Counted from the first letter of the stretch, positions 33,650 to 45,133 are shown. The stretch is DNA of 64,000 bases from Chamaecrista fasciculata (GCA_003254925.1 QANZ01005364.1:186001-250000); one strand, 5' to 3'. The notes: generated from the letters alone by a model not told the origin. A program made the numbers and translations.

Positions 33650-34234
33650 TTAAGGAAATGAAAGGACGCTGCACGAACGATCAGGGCACGGATGGCATAA
33701 GACCCTTAGACTCTGAGCAATCCCCGCGTGTGTCTCACGAGCAGTCACCCTCACGTCCATAAGATTACGGTATAATACAATGCTCCCCCCAGTGTCCCAA
33801 AATTCAATGGGGCTTTGCACAAATTGAAGAAAAGACTGAGGACATCGCCAGGACTGCACGCGGGTATCTAGCAAAATGGCAACCTCGAAGTCTCCGTGGC
33901 AGAGCAAGCTTTCCAAAAGAACTCCGCGTTCAGCGGTCAGACCTCCCATGTTCCAAACGACAACCCCATAGGTATCGTTAACAGAGGAGGGGATGGGGCC
34001 GTTGTGAACGTGGGGATAACAGTTAATGAGCCCAGAATAGCGAACGAAGGGCGTTTCGTTCGCGGAAAGCCGATACTGGATCATGCCATTTATTTCTATA
34101 TCCAAGAAGCAACCGTGAGAGTCAACCAGGATAATGAAACATCCCCCTCCCCGATTGGAGAAGGATGTCCTTCTTGAGAAGCCCACTCGAGCTCTCAGAT
34201 GAGTGAAGCGGGGCTCCACTGGGCGAGGATCCAT
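33650..34234 (-). CDS. Antisense ORF B with a LINE-endonuclease-like N-terminal motif
   Basis: From ATG at 34234 this is 194 codons. Its middle reads YGVVVWNMGGLTAERG, then VAILLDTRVQ, then GGSIVLYRNLMDVRV. The pattern W-N-x-x-G...L-L-E/D-T-R...GG-x-x-x-L-Y/W is the start of the endonuclease/exonuclease/phosphatase fold as found in plant LINE ORF2 proteins. Here the metal-binding Glu position is Asp, and the fold's second half (with the catalytic His) is missing. The neighbour at 34819-35436 has the same layout, so the two are a tandem duplication. It may be a captured relic or a reworked accessory protein of the retrotransposon. The start could also be upstream at 34261. No function is assigned. 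Confidence 0.5.
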   Translation of the reverse strand: MDPRPVEPRFTHLRARVGFSRRTSFSNRGGGCFIILVDSHGCFLDIEINGMIQYRLSANETPFVRYSGLINCYPHVHNGPIPSSVNDTYGVVVWNMGGLTAERGVLLESLLCHGDFEVAILLDTRVQSWRCPQSFLQFVQSPIEFWDTGGSIVLYRNLMDVRVTARETHAGIAQSLRVLCHPCPDRSCSVLSFP

Positions 34235-34818
34235 GTTTGGTAGGGGAAAAGTTCTTAACAAAAGACGTAGGCGATACTAGGAGGAGAATTCTGCAAGAAG
34301 ATGGAGGGAAAAGGGGGATATAAGTAGGGGAAAGGATAACAAATGACCGGAAAGGACGCATTAATGAGGCCATAAAAGTCACGCCAACCGTACAGAAAAA
34401 GAGAGAAAGCGCCTCGAGCCCAGAGCCAGAGCAGAAGCTTTATGCAGAAAGGATTTTCTTGGGAAGGAAAAAGCTCCATAGGGCTGACAGGACGGGCATG
34501 CGTGACGGACAGTAAATAAATGCTGGTCCCCGATCGGTCTCAGATCAGGCAAGCAGTAGTTTCAAATCAAGCGAAACGAAACAGTTTCCGAACAAAGGAG
34601 CGCCGGTCCGTAAGCAAGCACGCTGGTGACTTCGAGTAATTATATGTAAATACACGCATAGGTAGTTATATGCAAATACACGCATAAGCATATATAAAAG
34701 CAGGAAGAAGAGGAAGAAAGGGGGAAGGGGAATTCATGATTGTGCTTAATAGATTAATATTAAAAGCTCAGCCCAGAATTTGGCTGGAGGTTACAAAATA
34801 AAATAAACAGAACCAACT
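34235..34818. other. Spacer between the antisense ORFs
   Basis: On the minus strand, sequence just upstream of ORF B (CYPFPYLYPPFPSIFLQNS) parallels the sequence upstream of ORF A (LSFPYLYFAF), so the duplication includes leader DNA. A short direct repeat (TATATGTAAATACACGCATA and TATATGCAAATACACGCATA) lies at 34642-34687. Confidence 0.45.
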
Positions 34819-35436
34819 TCAGAGATTTCTCATGTAGCGACAAACCCTGTTAGGGCACCAATGGGCACTCAGGGACAAAGAAAAGGCATCGTGATGAGCG
34901 ACATGCACGTCCATATGGCTCTTCCACAAGACGACTATCCCACCATGGCCTCTCCCTTCAACAATAGAGGGTTCTACTACCTCCCACTCGTCAAAGCCCC
35001 AGGAGCGAGCTACTTCGCCAAGAGAGACTCCCAGCGAGGTAATAGTATCTGCTAACACCAAAACATCATAGGGGTGGCGGTCCATCACGCTCCGAATGAC
35101 GAAGGAAGCCTGAAGGATCCCCCCTACTCTCCAGACAAGGACGTTGAACGTCTCCAAGGCGCTATCAAAGATGTGTGCATTATGGTCAACTGAGTGACCG
35201 GTGCAACTCCCGGGAAGAGTGTGGAAGCGGCAGCGGTAGAAAATGCTGCTTAACCGGGTAGCGGGAGAAGACAAACTGTGAATAGTGAGAGATTCAATCA
35301 ATTCAAGGTGGAAGGTATTTCCTACAGCAGGGACAATAAGATGAACTCCCCTTAGGGTGTGCCGGAGGTCGTTGCTAGAGACCAAGGCAGTAGCCTCTAG
35401 AACGGGAAAGTTCGTGAACGACGACGAAGAAGACAT
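34819..35436 (-). CDS. Antisense ORF A with a LINE-endonuclease-like N-terminal motif
   Basis: From ATG at 35436 (MSSSSSFTNFPVLEATALV) the frame is 205 codons. The second half reads FNVLVWRVGGILQASFVI, then HPYDVLVLADTITS, then GHGGIVVLWKSHMDVHV. This parallels ORF B and the opening of plant LINE endonucleases (normally VLVWNVRG...DILVLLETR...GGIAVLW). The WN asparagine is Arg and the Glu is Ala-Asp, so metal binding is probably lost. The ORF ends soon after, without the rest of the nuclease. It lies antisense between integrase and the 3' LTR, a position where Tat elements often carry an extra gene. No function is assigned. Confidence 0.5.
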   Translation of the reverse strand: MSSSSSFTNFPVLEATALVSSNDLRHTLRGVHLIVPAVGNTFHLELIESLTIHSLSSPATRLSSIFYRCRFHTLPGSCTGHSVDHNAHIFDSALETFNVLVWRVGGILQASFVIRSVMDRHPYDVLVLADTITSLGVSLGEVARSWGFDEWEVVEPSIVEGRGHGGIVVLWKSHMDVHVAHHDAFSLSLSAHWCPNRVCRYMRNL

Positions 35437-36064
35437 CTGGCCCTTAGAAGAAAAAGGGGAGGGGGAGTGAGGAGGCAGAATGGAGGTATTGTCGCCAGAA
35501 AAAGCAAAGTATAAATAGGGGAAAGAGAGAAGGGGCCAATGTGGTGGAGGGTGGTAATAACAAAGGAAAAAGATAAATAAGCAAGGAGGGAACAAATCTC
35601 AAGAAAGCTACAGCTGATCCAGAAAGCATAATTAGTTTCCTTTAGTAGAGGCAGGAAAGCTAAGGATGATGTCATTGAAACAGCACGAAAAGAAGAAGTT
35701 TAAAAACGATGGGAAAGGAATCTAGAGGGAAGAGCGCACGAGGAGGGTCTAGCTCGTGCCAGAGGATCAAAGTGCCGATAGCCTAGGGTCTGGTACCAGA
35801 TACATTGAAAACAGGGGAGGAGGGTCCTGACATGAGTCCTGGCCAAGACTATGACGTAAGTCAAGGCAGCAGTGGCAGTCAAAGAGACTCGTTGTAACGG
35901 GAAGAGTGCACGAAAAATAGCGAGAAAAACTAGAATAAATAAATTCAAATAGGGTACTAGCAAATGATGACCCGCGTGTTCATACACAAGTATGCATAAA
36001 ACAAAATACGAAAGCATAAACAACAAAGTAAAAAAGGCCCAGCGACCCTCCGTGAGCCTCTAAG
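35437..36064. other. Spacer between antisense ORF A and the three-exon antisense gene
   Basis: The plus strand contains AAGTATAAATAGGGG (35507-35521), TATA-like but facing away from the antisense ORFs. No other frame is supported. Confidence 0.4.
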
Positions 36065-38875
36065 TTACGGTGGCCCCTTGGCATGAAGGTTGACAACCAC
36101 AGCATCCGTCGCGCCGGCCGAAGATTTCCCTCTCTCCGCATTAACACCACTGTCCGGAGACCCAGGATGGGAAGGAGTCTGTCCCGACCGAGAGCAGTCG
36201 CTAGACTCCCCGGATAAGATGTCGTGATCTAGAATTTCCGTGAGAGGATAAACTTCTCGAGTCAAGGGAACCAGCTGGCCGTTCCTAACACACTTATACG
36301 GATCCAACGAGGACAAGTCGAGGGAAGGATGTGAAAATCGGAGCTGGTCGAGACAGTTTTCAAAGGAGCACTCATGGAACCTACGAGCCAAACCCACCGC
36401 TTCGGTCAACTCGTCGTCCTTCTGGGCCAGTCGGGTACGGAGTGACTCAAGCTTAGCGAGGAGGTTCAATCTTTCCTCTTCACCCAGAGTTGCGCGACCG
36501 GAGAGAGCGGAAGGGACGGAAGGGGGACCATTACCGATGAGCTCCACTCTACTCTTAAGATCTTGATTGACTCGGTCAAGACGTTCCCGCAGGATGATGC
36601 ACTCCTTGGAGGAAGCGTCCGACAGGACGGAAGCGGAAGACACCCGGTTTTTTAGTAGGGACACCTCGCTCTCCAAAGATGTAACCTCATTTCTTAAAGA
36701 TTTTACCTGGACCCCCAAGATGTCTCTCTCACGCTCCAGGGATTCCTTGTCATTTTTCAGAAAACAGAGCTCAGCTGTCAGTGCCTTCAATTGACGAGCA
36801 TCAGTAATTCCCTCATCATGAAAAGCCTTCAAGGTAGACTCCATCTGACCCATTTGCCTTTGCAAGGTAGAGGCCCGCTGGATTTCAGGACCGCTCCATC
36901 TCATTACCCGCTCCATTAACTCACCAAAGAAGGTAAAAGCAAAACCCAGCCGACCAATCTCCCTAGTCAGGTACTCTTGAAAACCAACAAGACCTACCTC
37001 CTCGACAAAACTACGGAGCATAGCCGTATCTGAAGAATCCCCGGCACTCTTTAGGAGGGATACAAGCCTCTTGCTGTCATCACCGTAAATGGAGCTGGTC
37101 GTGCTATCCCCCTTGTAGGGACACAGTTCAGGCCACGAGAGCCTACTTTTAGGGGCCTGGAGTAGTGAAAGTTGCCGGACACAAGCTTGTGCGAAAGATT
37201 CCGTGTCAAAGAAATTGGGAATCCGGGGAATAGCAGCAGCTGGCCCTTCGGAGGAACAGGGAGGCCCTCCTTTTAGGTTCGGGGAGGCCAGAACATCAGG
37301 AGCACAGCCGGGAAGGCCAGGCAGAGCTTCAGCAAATCCTCTGGTCGGAGGGTTACCTGTACACAAGCAATGGTATGTAGTGAGATTCATAGAAAGAGGC
37401 AGCCGTACAATAAGCATAGAGGATAAAACCATAAGGGCGTTAGGACGGGAGGCAGCTTAGTTAACCTGAAGTGGGATCATTACAGGAAGTCGTGATGGCA
37501 GAAGGAGTAGACTTATCATCGCGGGCCTTCTTTGTCGAGGCAGGAGGAGAACCAGAATCCTGGACGACCGCAGTCCCGCGATGATTAGGAACGCTGCGTT
37601 TCCTTTTCTCCCCACCTTTCACCAGGCAGGGAGTCCCGCGGTTGTCAACGCGGGGTCGGCGATGAGACTTCGAGCGATGCTTACCCTGTCCCGACGAAGG
37701 AGGATTCCGAGAACGCTCAGATAACTCTAAAGAAGGAGAAGTTCTGCAGTGAGAGCGATTGGGCAGCAAGACCCCGGAAGGCCCTTCGTCTTGCAGCATT
37801 AAGTCTCCTCCCGACTGGAGAAGGGAATGCGGCTGATCTCTGTTCGAAGGAGGGATGAGTGAAGCCACACGACTGGCGTGATACCCAAAGCCTACGCGAA
37901 CGGAGGCACCGAAAGAAACAAAAATAGTCAATAAGCAGCTGCAGGGCACTTTTAAAACAATAGTAATAAAGAGCAAGGCGTACCGTTTTCACCATAAGAG
38001 AGATAGCTCTCATAACCCCGGGTCTGAGCTTGTTGAAGGAGGGTATCGATGGTCTTCTTGCTTTCCTCCGAGCAGCTGTCGCGGTGAGGACGGTCGAATT
38101 TTCCCACCGGGGTAGCCCATTTCAAAGGAAAGCGATCGTTACCCCCGCCATCTTTCCACCAGACATGACACCCCTCCCGGGGCACGATCAGACAGAACTC
38201 CCGTTTCCAGTTCTTTAGGGAATCAGACAGATCATCCACGAACCTCACACAATCAGACCCACGACCTCGGGCCTGGAAGTAGACCCATCCCCCGCTGGCA
38301 GACTTAACCACTTGGTGAAAAAAGAGGAAGGACTCGATGGTAGCAATCAAATGATGCTCATAGCAGGACGATTGGAAAGCCCCTAACATTAGCCAACCGT
38401 TTGGGGCAATCATGGTAGGGGCGGCGCGAATATGGTTCAGAAGATCCATCTCGAACTCAGTAAAAGGGGGACAAATCCCAGACACAGAAGGGAAAAGATA
38501 AAAGGTGAAAGACTCACTAGGACCGTCCAGGACGCTTTCCCCAGGGCACATGGGAGAAATAGAAAAAGGAAGCCTGTAAGTTGAGGAAAAATGAGAGCGA
38601 ATACAAGATTCGTACGGACCAAAAACACGATCCTTGGCTTCAAGAATCTTCTGCAAAGAAATTATACAGCTATTTTCCCGAGCGACCATGGGAATATTCA
38701 GCTCACCTTCACTAACAAAGGGGACGCTGTCTCCGCTTCGACGAAGTAGGATGAGGGGGCCAACCGGAGGACCTAGTTCAACCCCTCGAGTAGGATCACT
38801 GGGGGAAGACACAACATCCACAGAAGCAGCGCCATCCAAATCGCAAACAGCGGGAGGGGGTTGTGAACCAGACAT
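36065..38875 (-). CDS. Antisense three-exon gene: gypsy-type transposon domain plus coiled coil
   Basis: Exons 37984-38875, 37466-37891 and 36065-37356 join with GT-AG junctions into 869 codons in one frame. Exon 1 contains PPFTEFEMDLLNHIRAAPT and IAPNGWLMLGAFQ (about residues 137-167), which fit the Pfam family known as putative gypsy-type transposon (Transposase_28), plus WVYFQARG and a Trp-rich end. Exon 2 is basic and low-complexity. Exon 3 has a long heptad-rich region (about 605-755: LKNDKESLERERDILGVQV, LRNEVTSLESEVSLLKN). Tat relatives such as Grande carry an antisense gene in this position. Its role is unknown; the domain layout suggests a structural, gag-like protein. The promoter should lie near the 3' LTR. 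Confidence 0.78.
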
Positions 38876-39061
38876 GGTCGAAAAAGAAGAAAGAGCACAA
38901 AAGGCAGCAAGAAGGGTGAAGAAGCAGAAAAGCGAGAGTAGAGTAGCAAGAAGGGAAGTTTGAATCGGCGGAAAACAACCGGAAAAATGGATAGAAGGAA
39001 AAAACCACTGAAGCTAGGGTGCGGAAAAGTCCTGGACCCAAGAAAAGCCTAGGTCCCGAAC

Positions 39062-39073
39062 TTTGGGGACTAC
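39062..39073 (+). other. Polypurine tract region before the 3' LTR
   Basis: TTTGGGGACTAC sits directly before the TG of the 3' LTR. A G-run followed by ACTAC is a usual plus-strand priming context in Tat-type elements. Confidence 0.55.
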
Positions 39074-39554
39074 TGATAGAGTAGGACCCAATGGACCTTG
39101 GTAAAGTAAGGTCCAAAGGGTCACAGAGTATAGCAAGGCCCAATAGGCCTTAATAAAGCAAGGCCCAAAGGTCCTACAGGCTAAGGACCAAGCGATCCAT
39201 CGCTCGGATACCAGGAAGACCGATCGGAGGAGCAGATGACCTGAGCAGCCCTGGGAAAGGGGGACCACAAACATAGTGGAGACACACGAGCTGACAGTCC
39301 CAGGCCTACGTAACAAACCTAGGAGGATAATGGACTAGGTCGCAGGCCTAGGCAGGGCAATTCCCCTTTTCCCTATTATAAATAGGAGACCCGCAAAGTG
39401 AAAGGTAAGTTGATTAGATTAAGATATTACTGTTACTCTGCCGGGATTCTGACTTAGCCATCGGAGGCTCTTCTGGGGACTAAAACCCCCATTGGAGTTA
39501 TCCTTGCAGGAATCAGGAAGGAGATTATCTGGAGCAGGGGCAGGATATCTATCA
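39074..39554 (+). repeat. 3' long terminal repeat
   Basis: 481 bp, apparently identical to the 5' LTR, followed by the target duplication ATATG (39555-39559). The TATA box is at 39377-39384. Confidence 0.95.
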
Positions 39555-39559
39555 ATATG

Positions 39560-40305
39560 TATGCAGTCTTTTTGTATTAAATACAAGATGAGATGGTTTT
39601 TTATTAGCCATTAGCTTGTTGATTTTTGTTTTTATTCAATTAAAAATGAAGAGTCTTTTTGCTTTTGCCATTTAATTTAATCCTTTTTTCTTTTTAATAT
39701 ATCATGAATTTATGATGTAGAGTTGTAGTCTATTTGTTTTATTTTTTTGGGTCAAAAGTTGTAGATCGTTACTCGTTTTTTCTTGGGTCAGAAATATGAT
39801 AAATATGGGCCGTAACTCTTTCAGGCCCAAGAGATAAGTGATTTCGAAGAAAACAATTCATTCTCCTATTGGATTAGCTCATTAGCTAGAGACTAGAGTG
39901 GCCCAAAAGATGAAAATTTCTTCTCTTATTGTTATTACATGTTCCTTTCCTGTCAAAAATAAGCTATGAAACTTCAGCCCACTTTAAAAACAAAAATCAG
40001 CCATATTTTGCACATATAATGAATATATTACTATATGACTATATGTATATTTTGCCTTACTTGATCTCTCCTTGTATGGCCTTGTGTCATTTTATGATGA
40101 ATAAAACTTTTTGATTTCTGACAAAAAAAAAAAATATTACTATATAAAAGGGTTGTGTTTTTGTAGCATATTACAAAAAAGTTGATTATTCAAGTGGTGA
40201 GTGAATTAGTATAGTAACTTGTAAAGTGTCAAAAAAAAAGTTGATGAGATGATTTAAAATTAATTTTTTATATAATAATTTGATATTGATTTAAATGTTT
40301 AATCA
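39560..40305. other. Intergenic DNA with a possible retroposon tail
   Basis: At 40050-40130 the plus strand reads TTGTATGGCCTTGTGTCATT, then GATGAATAAAACTTTTTGAT and a run of 12 A, resembling the 3' end of a polyadenylated LINE or retroposed transcript. No coding homology is seen. Confidence 0.35.
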
Positions 40306-40314
40306 TTCAATAAA

Positions 40315-40684
40315 GACAAAAATATTATTTTGATTCTCAAATTTAACACCGATCGTTAATTTTGTCCCTAATATTCTTTTAATTAATTTTGTTTTTAATG
40401 TTTCACATTTTGGTCAATTTTATTTTTTATTTTTACTTTAGCCAAATATTAATGACAAAATCTCTGTAGTTAATGATATGTAATGTAAAATGAATATAAA
40501 AATAAAATTAAATCCTAAATTGAAAATCAAGAAGCAATATATTATTAATTTATTGAAAAAAATTAATCAAAAAATAATATTGACCAAAATATAAAATATT
40601 AAAGAAAAAATTAACCACAAAAAAATATTAAGAACAAAATTAACAAGTGATATAAAATTTGAAGATGAAATTAATAGTTTTGGC
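40315..40684. mobile_element. Mutator-like foldback MITE, near-exact 9-bp target duplication
   Basis: The 370-bp element starts GACAAAAATATTATTTTGATTC and ends with a complement reading GCCAAAACTATTAATTTCATC. Flanks TTCAATAAA (40306-40314) and TTGAATAAA (40685-40693) agree at 8 of 9 bases. The interior (GTCCCTAATATTC, CAAATATTAATGACAAAATC) is shared with the element at 62277-63221, of which this is an uninterrupted relative. Confidence 0.72.
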
Positions 40685-40730
40685 TTGAATAAAAAATATC
40701 TTCTGATTACTTTTTGTTTAGTAAAACACT

Positions 40731-41656
40731 AGGGTCAGTTCGTTTGCGCTTATAATAAAATCTGCTTTGATTATAATCAGAGTATGATTATAATCAAAGT
40801 TGATTATTTGTGTATTGGTGTTTGGATGAATGTTGATTATTTGGTGTGACATTATTGAAATGGGTATGTAATGATTGTGGTTGGTAGATAGAAGGGTAAG
40901 GAAATTGATAAATTGTATAGGGGTAGAAATGGAAGAAAAAGTTGGAAAAAGTAGGAAAAAGTAATATGTGATTTGATTATAATGAAAGTGTGTTTGGATG
41001 TGATTGTTGCTTAAAAAAAATCAAATTATGTCACTGTTTGCCTTGGAAAGCGTGAAAATATGATTATAATGCAACTTTGGAGGTGATTATTTTGTTTGGT
41101 CGACCATTCTATTTTTGCCTACGAAATGATGGACCAAAAGGACTAAAGTGTAGTAATCAGGCTCCGACATTCAGTGGACTATTAAAAAAATGGTCCACCG
41201 TTTGGCACAAGATGAGAGAGAATGTAAAAAATCACTTCAGACCCGAAAAAAAATTTCAATGTGGCTCATTTCAGGTATTCGGTCGACCATTTTTTGTATC
41301 GGTGGACCAAACGTCGTGCCTGATAGCATTCTCAGGTTGAAATTCGGTCGACCATTTTTTGAATCGGTGGACCGAACGTCGGGCCTGATATCATTCTCAG
41401 GTTGATATTCGGTCCACCGTTGACAGAATTAGTCGACCATTTCAGGTAAATTACTATTTTAGCCTTGGGTTGTGTGATTGAATGTATTAGAGTATAGGTA
41501 ATTATAGGTATATATATAGGGGTATAAGTATAATTGGGTGTGTTTGATTATAAAAAAATCAAGATTATAATTTGATCAGAAAATAAACGCAAACGAATAT
41601 GCTTATTACGATTATAATCAAAGCAGATTATAATCAAAACGCAAACGAACTGGACC
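40731..41656. mobile_element. Terminal-inverted-repeat element with 9-bp target duplication
   Basis: The 926-bp element starts AGGGTCAGTTCGTTTGCGC and ends CGCAAACGAACTGGACC. Subterminal GATTATAATCAAAG palindromes recur at both ends. It is flanked by exact TAAAACACT (40722-40730, 41657-41665). Unlike the foldback MITEs its interior is not a simple hairpin; it contains about two tandem 65-bp units (41267-41405) rich in GGTCGACCATT and GGTGGACC. The frames at 41077-41405 arise from these repeats. The Mutator-type assignment rests on the 9-bp duplication. Confidence 0.75.
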
Positions 41657-41884
41657 TAAAACACTGAAGAGTGGAAGAGAATCAGAGATGGATAACTTTG
41701 CCTTGGAATGGCCGTTTCACTATTGACTAAAACGACGACGAAGTGGACATTGCCTTATCCTTTATACGACGCTGCGTTTGTGGGGCAGTTGTCACGACCA
41801 CACCTACATCTGGAACACTAAGCTCAGCTAAGAATCAATGGTAAATTGAAGTAATCAACTGATCATCTTGGGCAACAATCTTCA

Positions 41885-44769
41885 ATGAAAACCGCAATAA
41901 CCAAAATTCCCATTAATCCGTTGAACTCTCCATCACAATCTTCACCGCGTCTTCTTTATTACCTCCCTTCACTTTCTCGTAGAAACCGCAAAAAATTTCT
42001 TATCTTTTCCGGCAGAAAATGGAGCCATGTCTCCAAATCCCTGAGATTGTGTTCCTTTCGAGCTTATTGTGTTCCCAGCACCACCAAATTCGGCGGCTGG
42101 GATGATCTGGAAAATGTTACTGCATCGGGGGAACCTGGTGAGTCGGATATGTTTCGCAATCTTTTAATTTCAGTTGGACTTGATGATAGGAAGAACATTT
42201 TCGTATTTCTGTTAGGGCTTGTGTGTGCTTTGGCAATTTCTAGGGTTAAGGTTTCTTCCATCGTTCTGCTTCCAGCTTCTGTGTTGGTTTTTGCCACTGG
42301 TTTTACGGTAGGGATTTTTCGTAATGCAACTCCTAGTGATGTTAGAGTCGATGGAACTAAGAGAAGGGGAAGGGAGGAGAATTTGAACTTGGCTGCTGAG
42401 AAGTTGAGGAACTTGATGAATTTTTTTGATGAACTTGATTTTCAGGTTAATAACTTGAAGAGTGATGTACAAAGTGCTATCAGAAATAATAAACTTAGAA
42501 TGGGTGATTTGGATGGTTACATTAAAGTCACAGATTCCATAAGACTATCAACGTTGAATGCTAGGAATTTTGTCAAGACTTTAATCGAAAGTGATGAAAA
42601 CTCTGGTGGCATTTCGGTTGAGAAACCTAAGTCAGGTAGAAGAAAGAAAGAAGTTGGACAAAATGGGTACCAGATACTACAATCTATTAGCAGTTTGTTT
42701 GGAGAAAACTTGGCTAGCTCCAATTCTGCTAAAGTTAAAGAAAATGTTAAGCAAGAGATGCCACAGAAAGAATTTGATCAAACTCGAGGAAGTAACAGTA
42801 CTTCTCTGGTTGAAGATGGGTCATTAAATTCAGGCAATGATTATAAAACAAGTCATAATTTGGGATCTTCTCATGATTCATCGAGAACCTCTGTGTTGGA
42901 TGTCAATGAAAACGGGAGAACCAAAGTTACTTCTCAAAAAGAAATATATGATTCAGGGGACGAGGATGGAAGCACCAAAAGATTTCCTGACAAGAAAGAA
43001 AATAGTTACCAGAATAATAGACTACGGTTTTCTGATAATCGCAGCTTCTCTTTAGAGATGGATTCCAATAGAATAACAGATGTGTGGGAATCCAATGATA
43101 ATCTGCTTGATTCTGAAAATCTTAATGTCAGAATGAAACACACTGAAAGTAAATCTTCCTTCGTGCATGAGCAGATGTTCGACAGAGCTCACGAAACATA
43201 CAGGTCTTCTCATAAAAAGAGGGAAAAGGGATCTTTCAGTTCTCAGTATACAGAAGGTGGGGAGAACAGTGAGGATCACCACAATCTTTGTAATGACTTG
43301 TTTACACAAGAAAGTGGATTGAATACATCTTCAACTTCAAAGATCTCAGATGATGTGGTCTTTGATAGATATCTTGCCGGAGCAACAGACCTCTTAAAGC
43401 AAGCCAAAGAGTATCTAAAGGGTAGACAAGATGAGGATCAGGCTGAAATCATGTTGTACGAGTCTGCCAACTTACTTTCCAAAGCTGTAGACTTGAAGCC
43501 TATGAGTTTATTGGCTGTAGGCCAGTTAGGAAACACTTATCTTCTTCATGGAGAATTAAAGTTGAAGAGTAGTCGGGACATTAGAACTCTTCTGTCAGGG
43601 AGCTTCAATTCATCATTGAGGAAAAATAGTAAAATATTGAAGAGATTGCAAAATAAAATCACCAGTAAAGAAGAAGTTGCACCTTTGCTAATTGATGTAT
43701 GTGAGGAGTGTGAAGAACTTCTTGTGGAGGCAGGCAGAAAATATAAGCTGGCATTATCAATTGATGGGAATGACGTGAGAGCCCTGTATAATTGGGGTCT
43801 GGCACTCTTTTTCCGTGGGCAATTGATAGCAGATATTGGTCCAGTAAGCAATTTCCTCGATATCATGATATTTCATGTTTCATGTTCCTTACTAGCACCT
43901 GTACACTTTAGTGTGCTGCTAAATTGGTTCTAGAAATGATTTATTAGTTAGAATGTGACATAATAAGTTTTGTCACCTAGATGTTGGTTCGCATAAGTAA
44001 TTCTACCGGTTTGGTTTGCTGAATTTTTTGTTTTGTATACATTTTTGAAATTTAGTTGATTTACTTTCAAATATCACAGGCTGCAGCTTTTGAGGCTGAC
44101 AGAGTTTTCTTGGCTGCAATTGACAAATTTGATGCTATGATGTCCAAAGGCAATGTTTATGCTCCTGATGGTAATATTTCTGTGTGCTTAATTTTTTCAT
44201 TTGTATTTTTCGCATACAATACAATTGCAACCAGAGAATAATTTGTCTGATAGATTGTGTAAATTATATGGCCCTCAACAGACTTGCAGTCTTGCAGAAT
44301 TTTAAGGCAATATAGCATATTAGCATCTAACTGGTGCAAAATATTTGTATAAAAGATCACATTTTAGGAACTGCATTATGGATATTATATATATATATAT
44401 ATACAGAAACAATAGACACTAACTTCTTAAAAGTTTCTCATGGAGGATTTTTGCATAGAAACTCTCATCCTTGGGTCCCAAACTGCTCTTTTACTGCATC
44501 TCTATTTTTTTTAACCATTTCCTTTTGTAGTGAGAGCATTTCCATTTGACTTGTGATTTGAACTTGTTGAAATCACAGCTCTGTTCAGATGGGCTGCGGC
44601 TTTACAGCAAAGGTCTCGCTTAAGGCCAACTAGTAGTAAAGAGAAGGTGAAGTTGCTTCAGCAAGCTAAAAGGTTATATGAAGATGCCCTTTATATGGAT
44701 TCCAGTAACATCCAAGTGAAGGATGCCTTATCTACATGTATCTCTGAGCTCAATTATAGACAGTTCTAG
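41885..44769 (+). CDS. Plastid-targeted TPR-like membrane protein, three exons
   Basis: Exons 41885-43843, 44080-44170 and 44579-44769 join by GT-AG into 746 codons. The N-terminus is Ser/Arg/Lys-rich and poor in acidic residues up to about residue 68, as in chloroplast transit peptides. Two hydrophobic segments follow (about 104-120 IFVFLLGLVCALAISRV and 124-145). A long polar, probably disordered middle part ends near residue 490. The C-terminal third has helical TPR-like repeats (LLKQAKEYLKGRQDEDQAE, LAVGQLGNTYLLHGELKLK, YNWGLALFFRGQLIAD, LYEDALYMDSSNIQVKDAL). I recognise the type (plant TPR-like superfamily, chloroplast) but no specific function. A short piece of exon 1 is duplicated at 45654-45790. 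Confidence 0.85.
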
Positions 44770-45133
44770 TGTGTTCTTTGAAAGAGGCAACCCTGATAAA
44801 GCTTTGCACTGAAGCATGTACTTTGTTATTTTTGGTCCATTTTCTCCATTCAAATTTAATCCCCAGGGATTGTGTTTTTAGATAAAAAGCAGGCATATTG
44901 CTGGCTCCTGTGGTTGTAAATTACAGAAAACTTTATGGTACCCGTACTCTCAGTCATCTCTTAGTTGGCAGTGATATTTGGATACTAAATACTGAACATC
45001 TGTTAATCTAAGTAGGGTGCTGAAACATTTTTGGGTATCAGTAAGTTTCCCTTAATTATGGAATAAATTCTAATAAATCAATGTTCTTAATTTTGCCCTT
45101 TATTGTGTCTATGTATCAAGTGTTTTAAGTATA

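Larger units (their letters stand above)
25810..39554 (+). mobile_element. Full-length Ty3/gypsy LTR retrotransposon, Tat lineage, 13.7 kb
   Basis: Two 481-bp LTRs (25810-26290, 39074-39554) read as identical and begin TG and end CA. The element is flanked by an exact 5-bp duplication ATATG (25805-25809, 39555-39559). Order: primer-binding site, gag-protease-reverse transcriptase-RNase H-second RNase H, integrase, tandem array, antisense genes, polypurine tract, 3' LTR. The second (archaeal-type) RNase H after the normal one and the long antisense-coding 3' region are hallmarks of the plant Tat clade. Identical LTRs imply a recent insertion. A frameshift before integrase and an N in the tandem array leave its own activity doubtful. 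Confidence 0.96.

Noticed and set aside
40722..41665. hAT assignment of the 926-bp element based on TAGGGTC ends
   Set aside because: The 8-bp register does not give identical flanks, while the 9-bp register (TAAAACACT) does.
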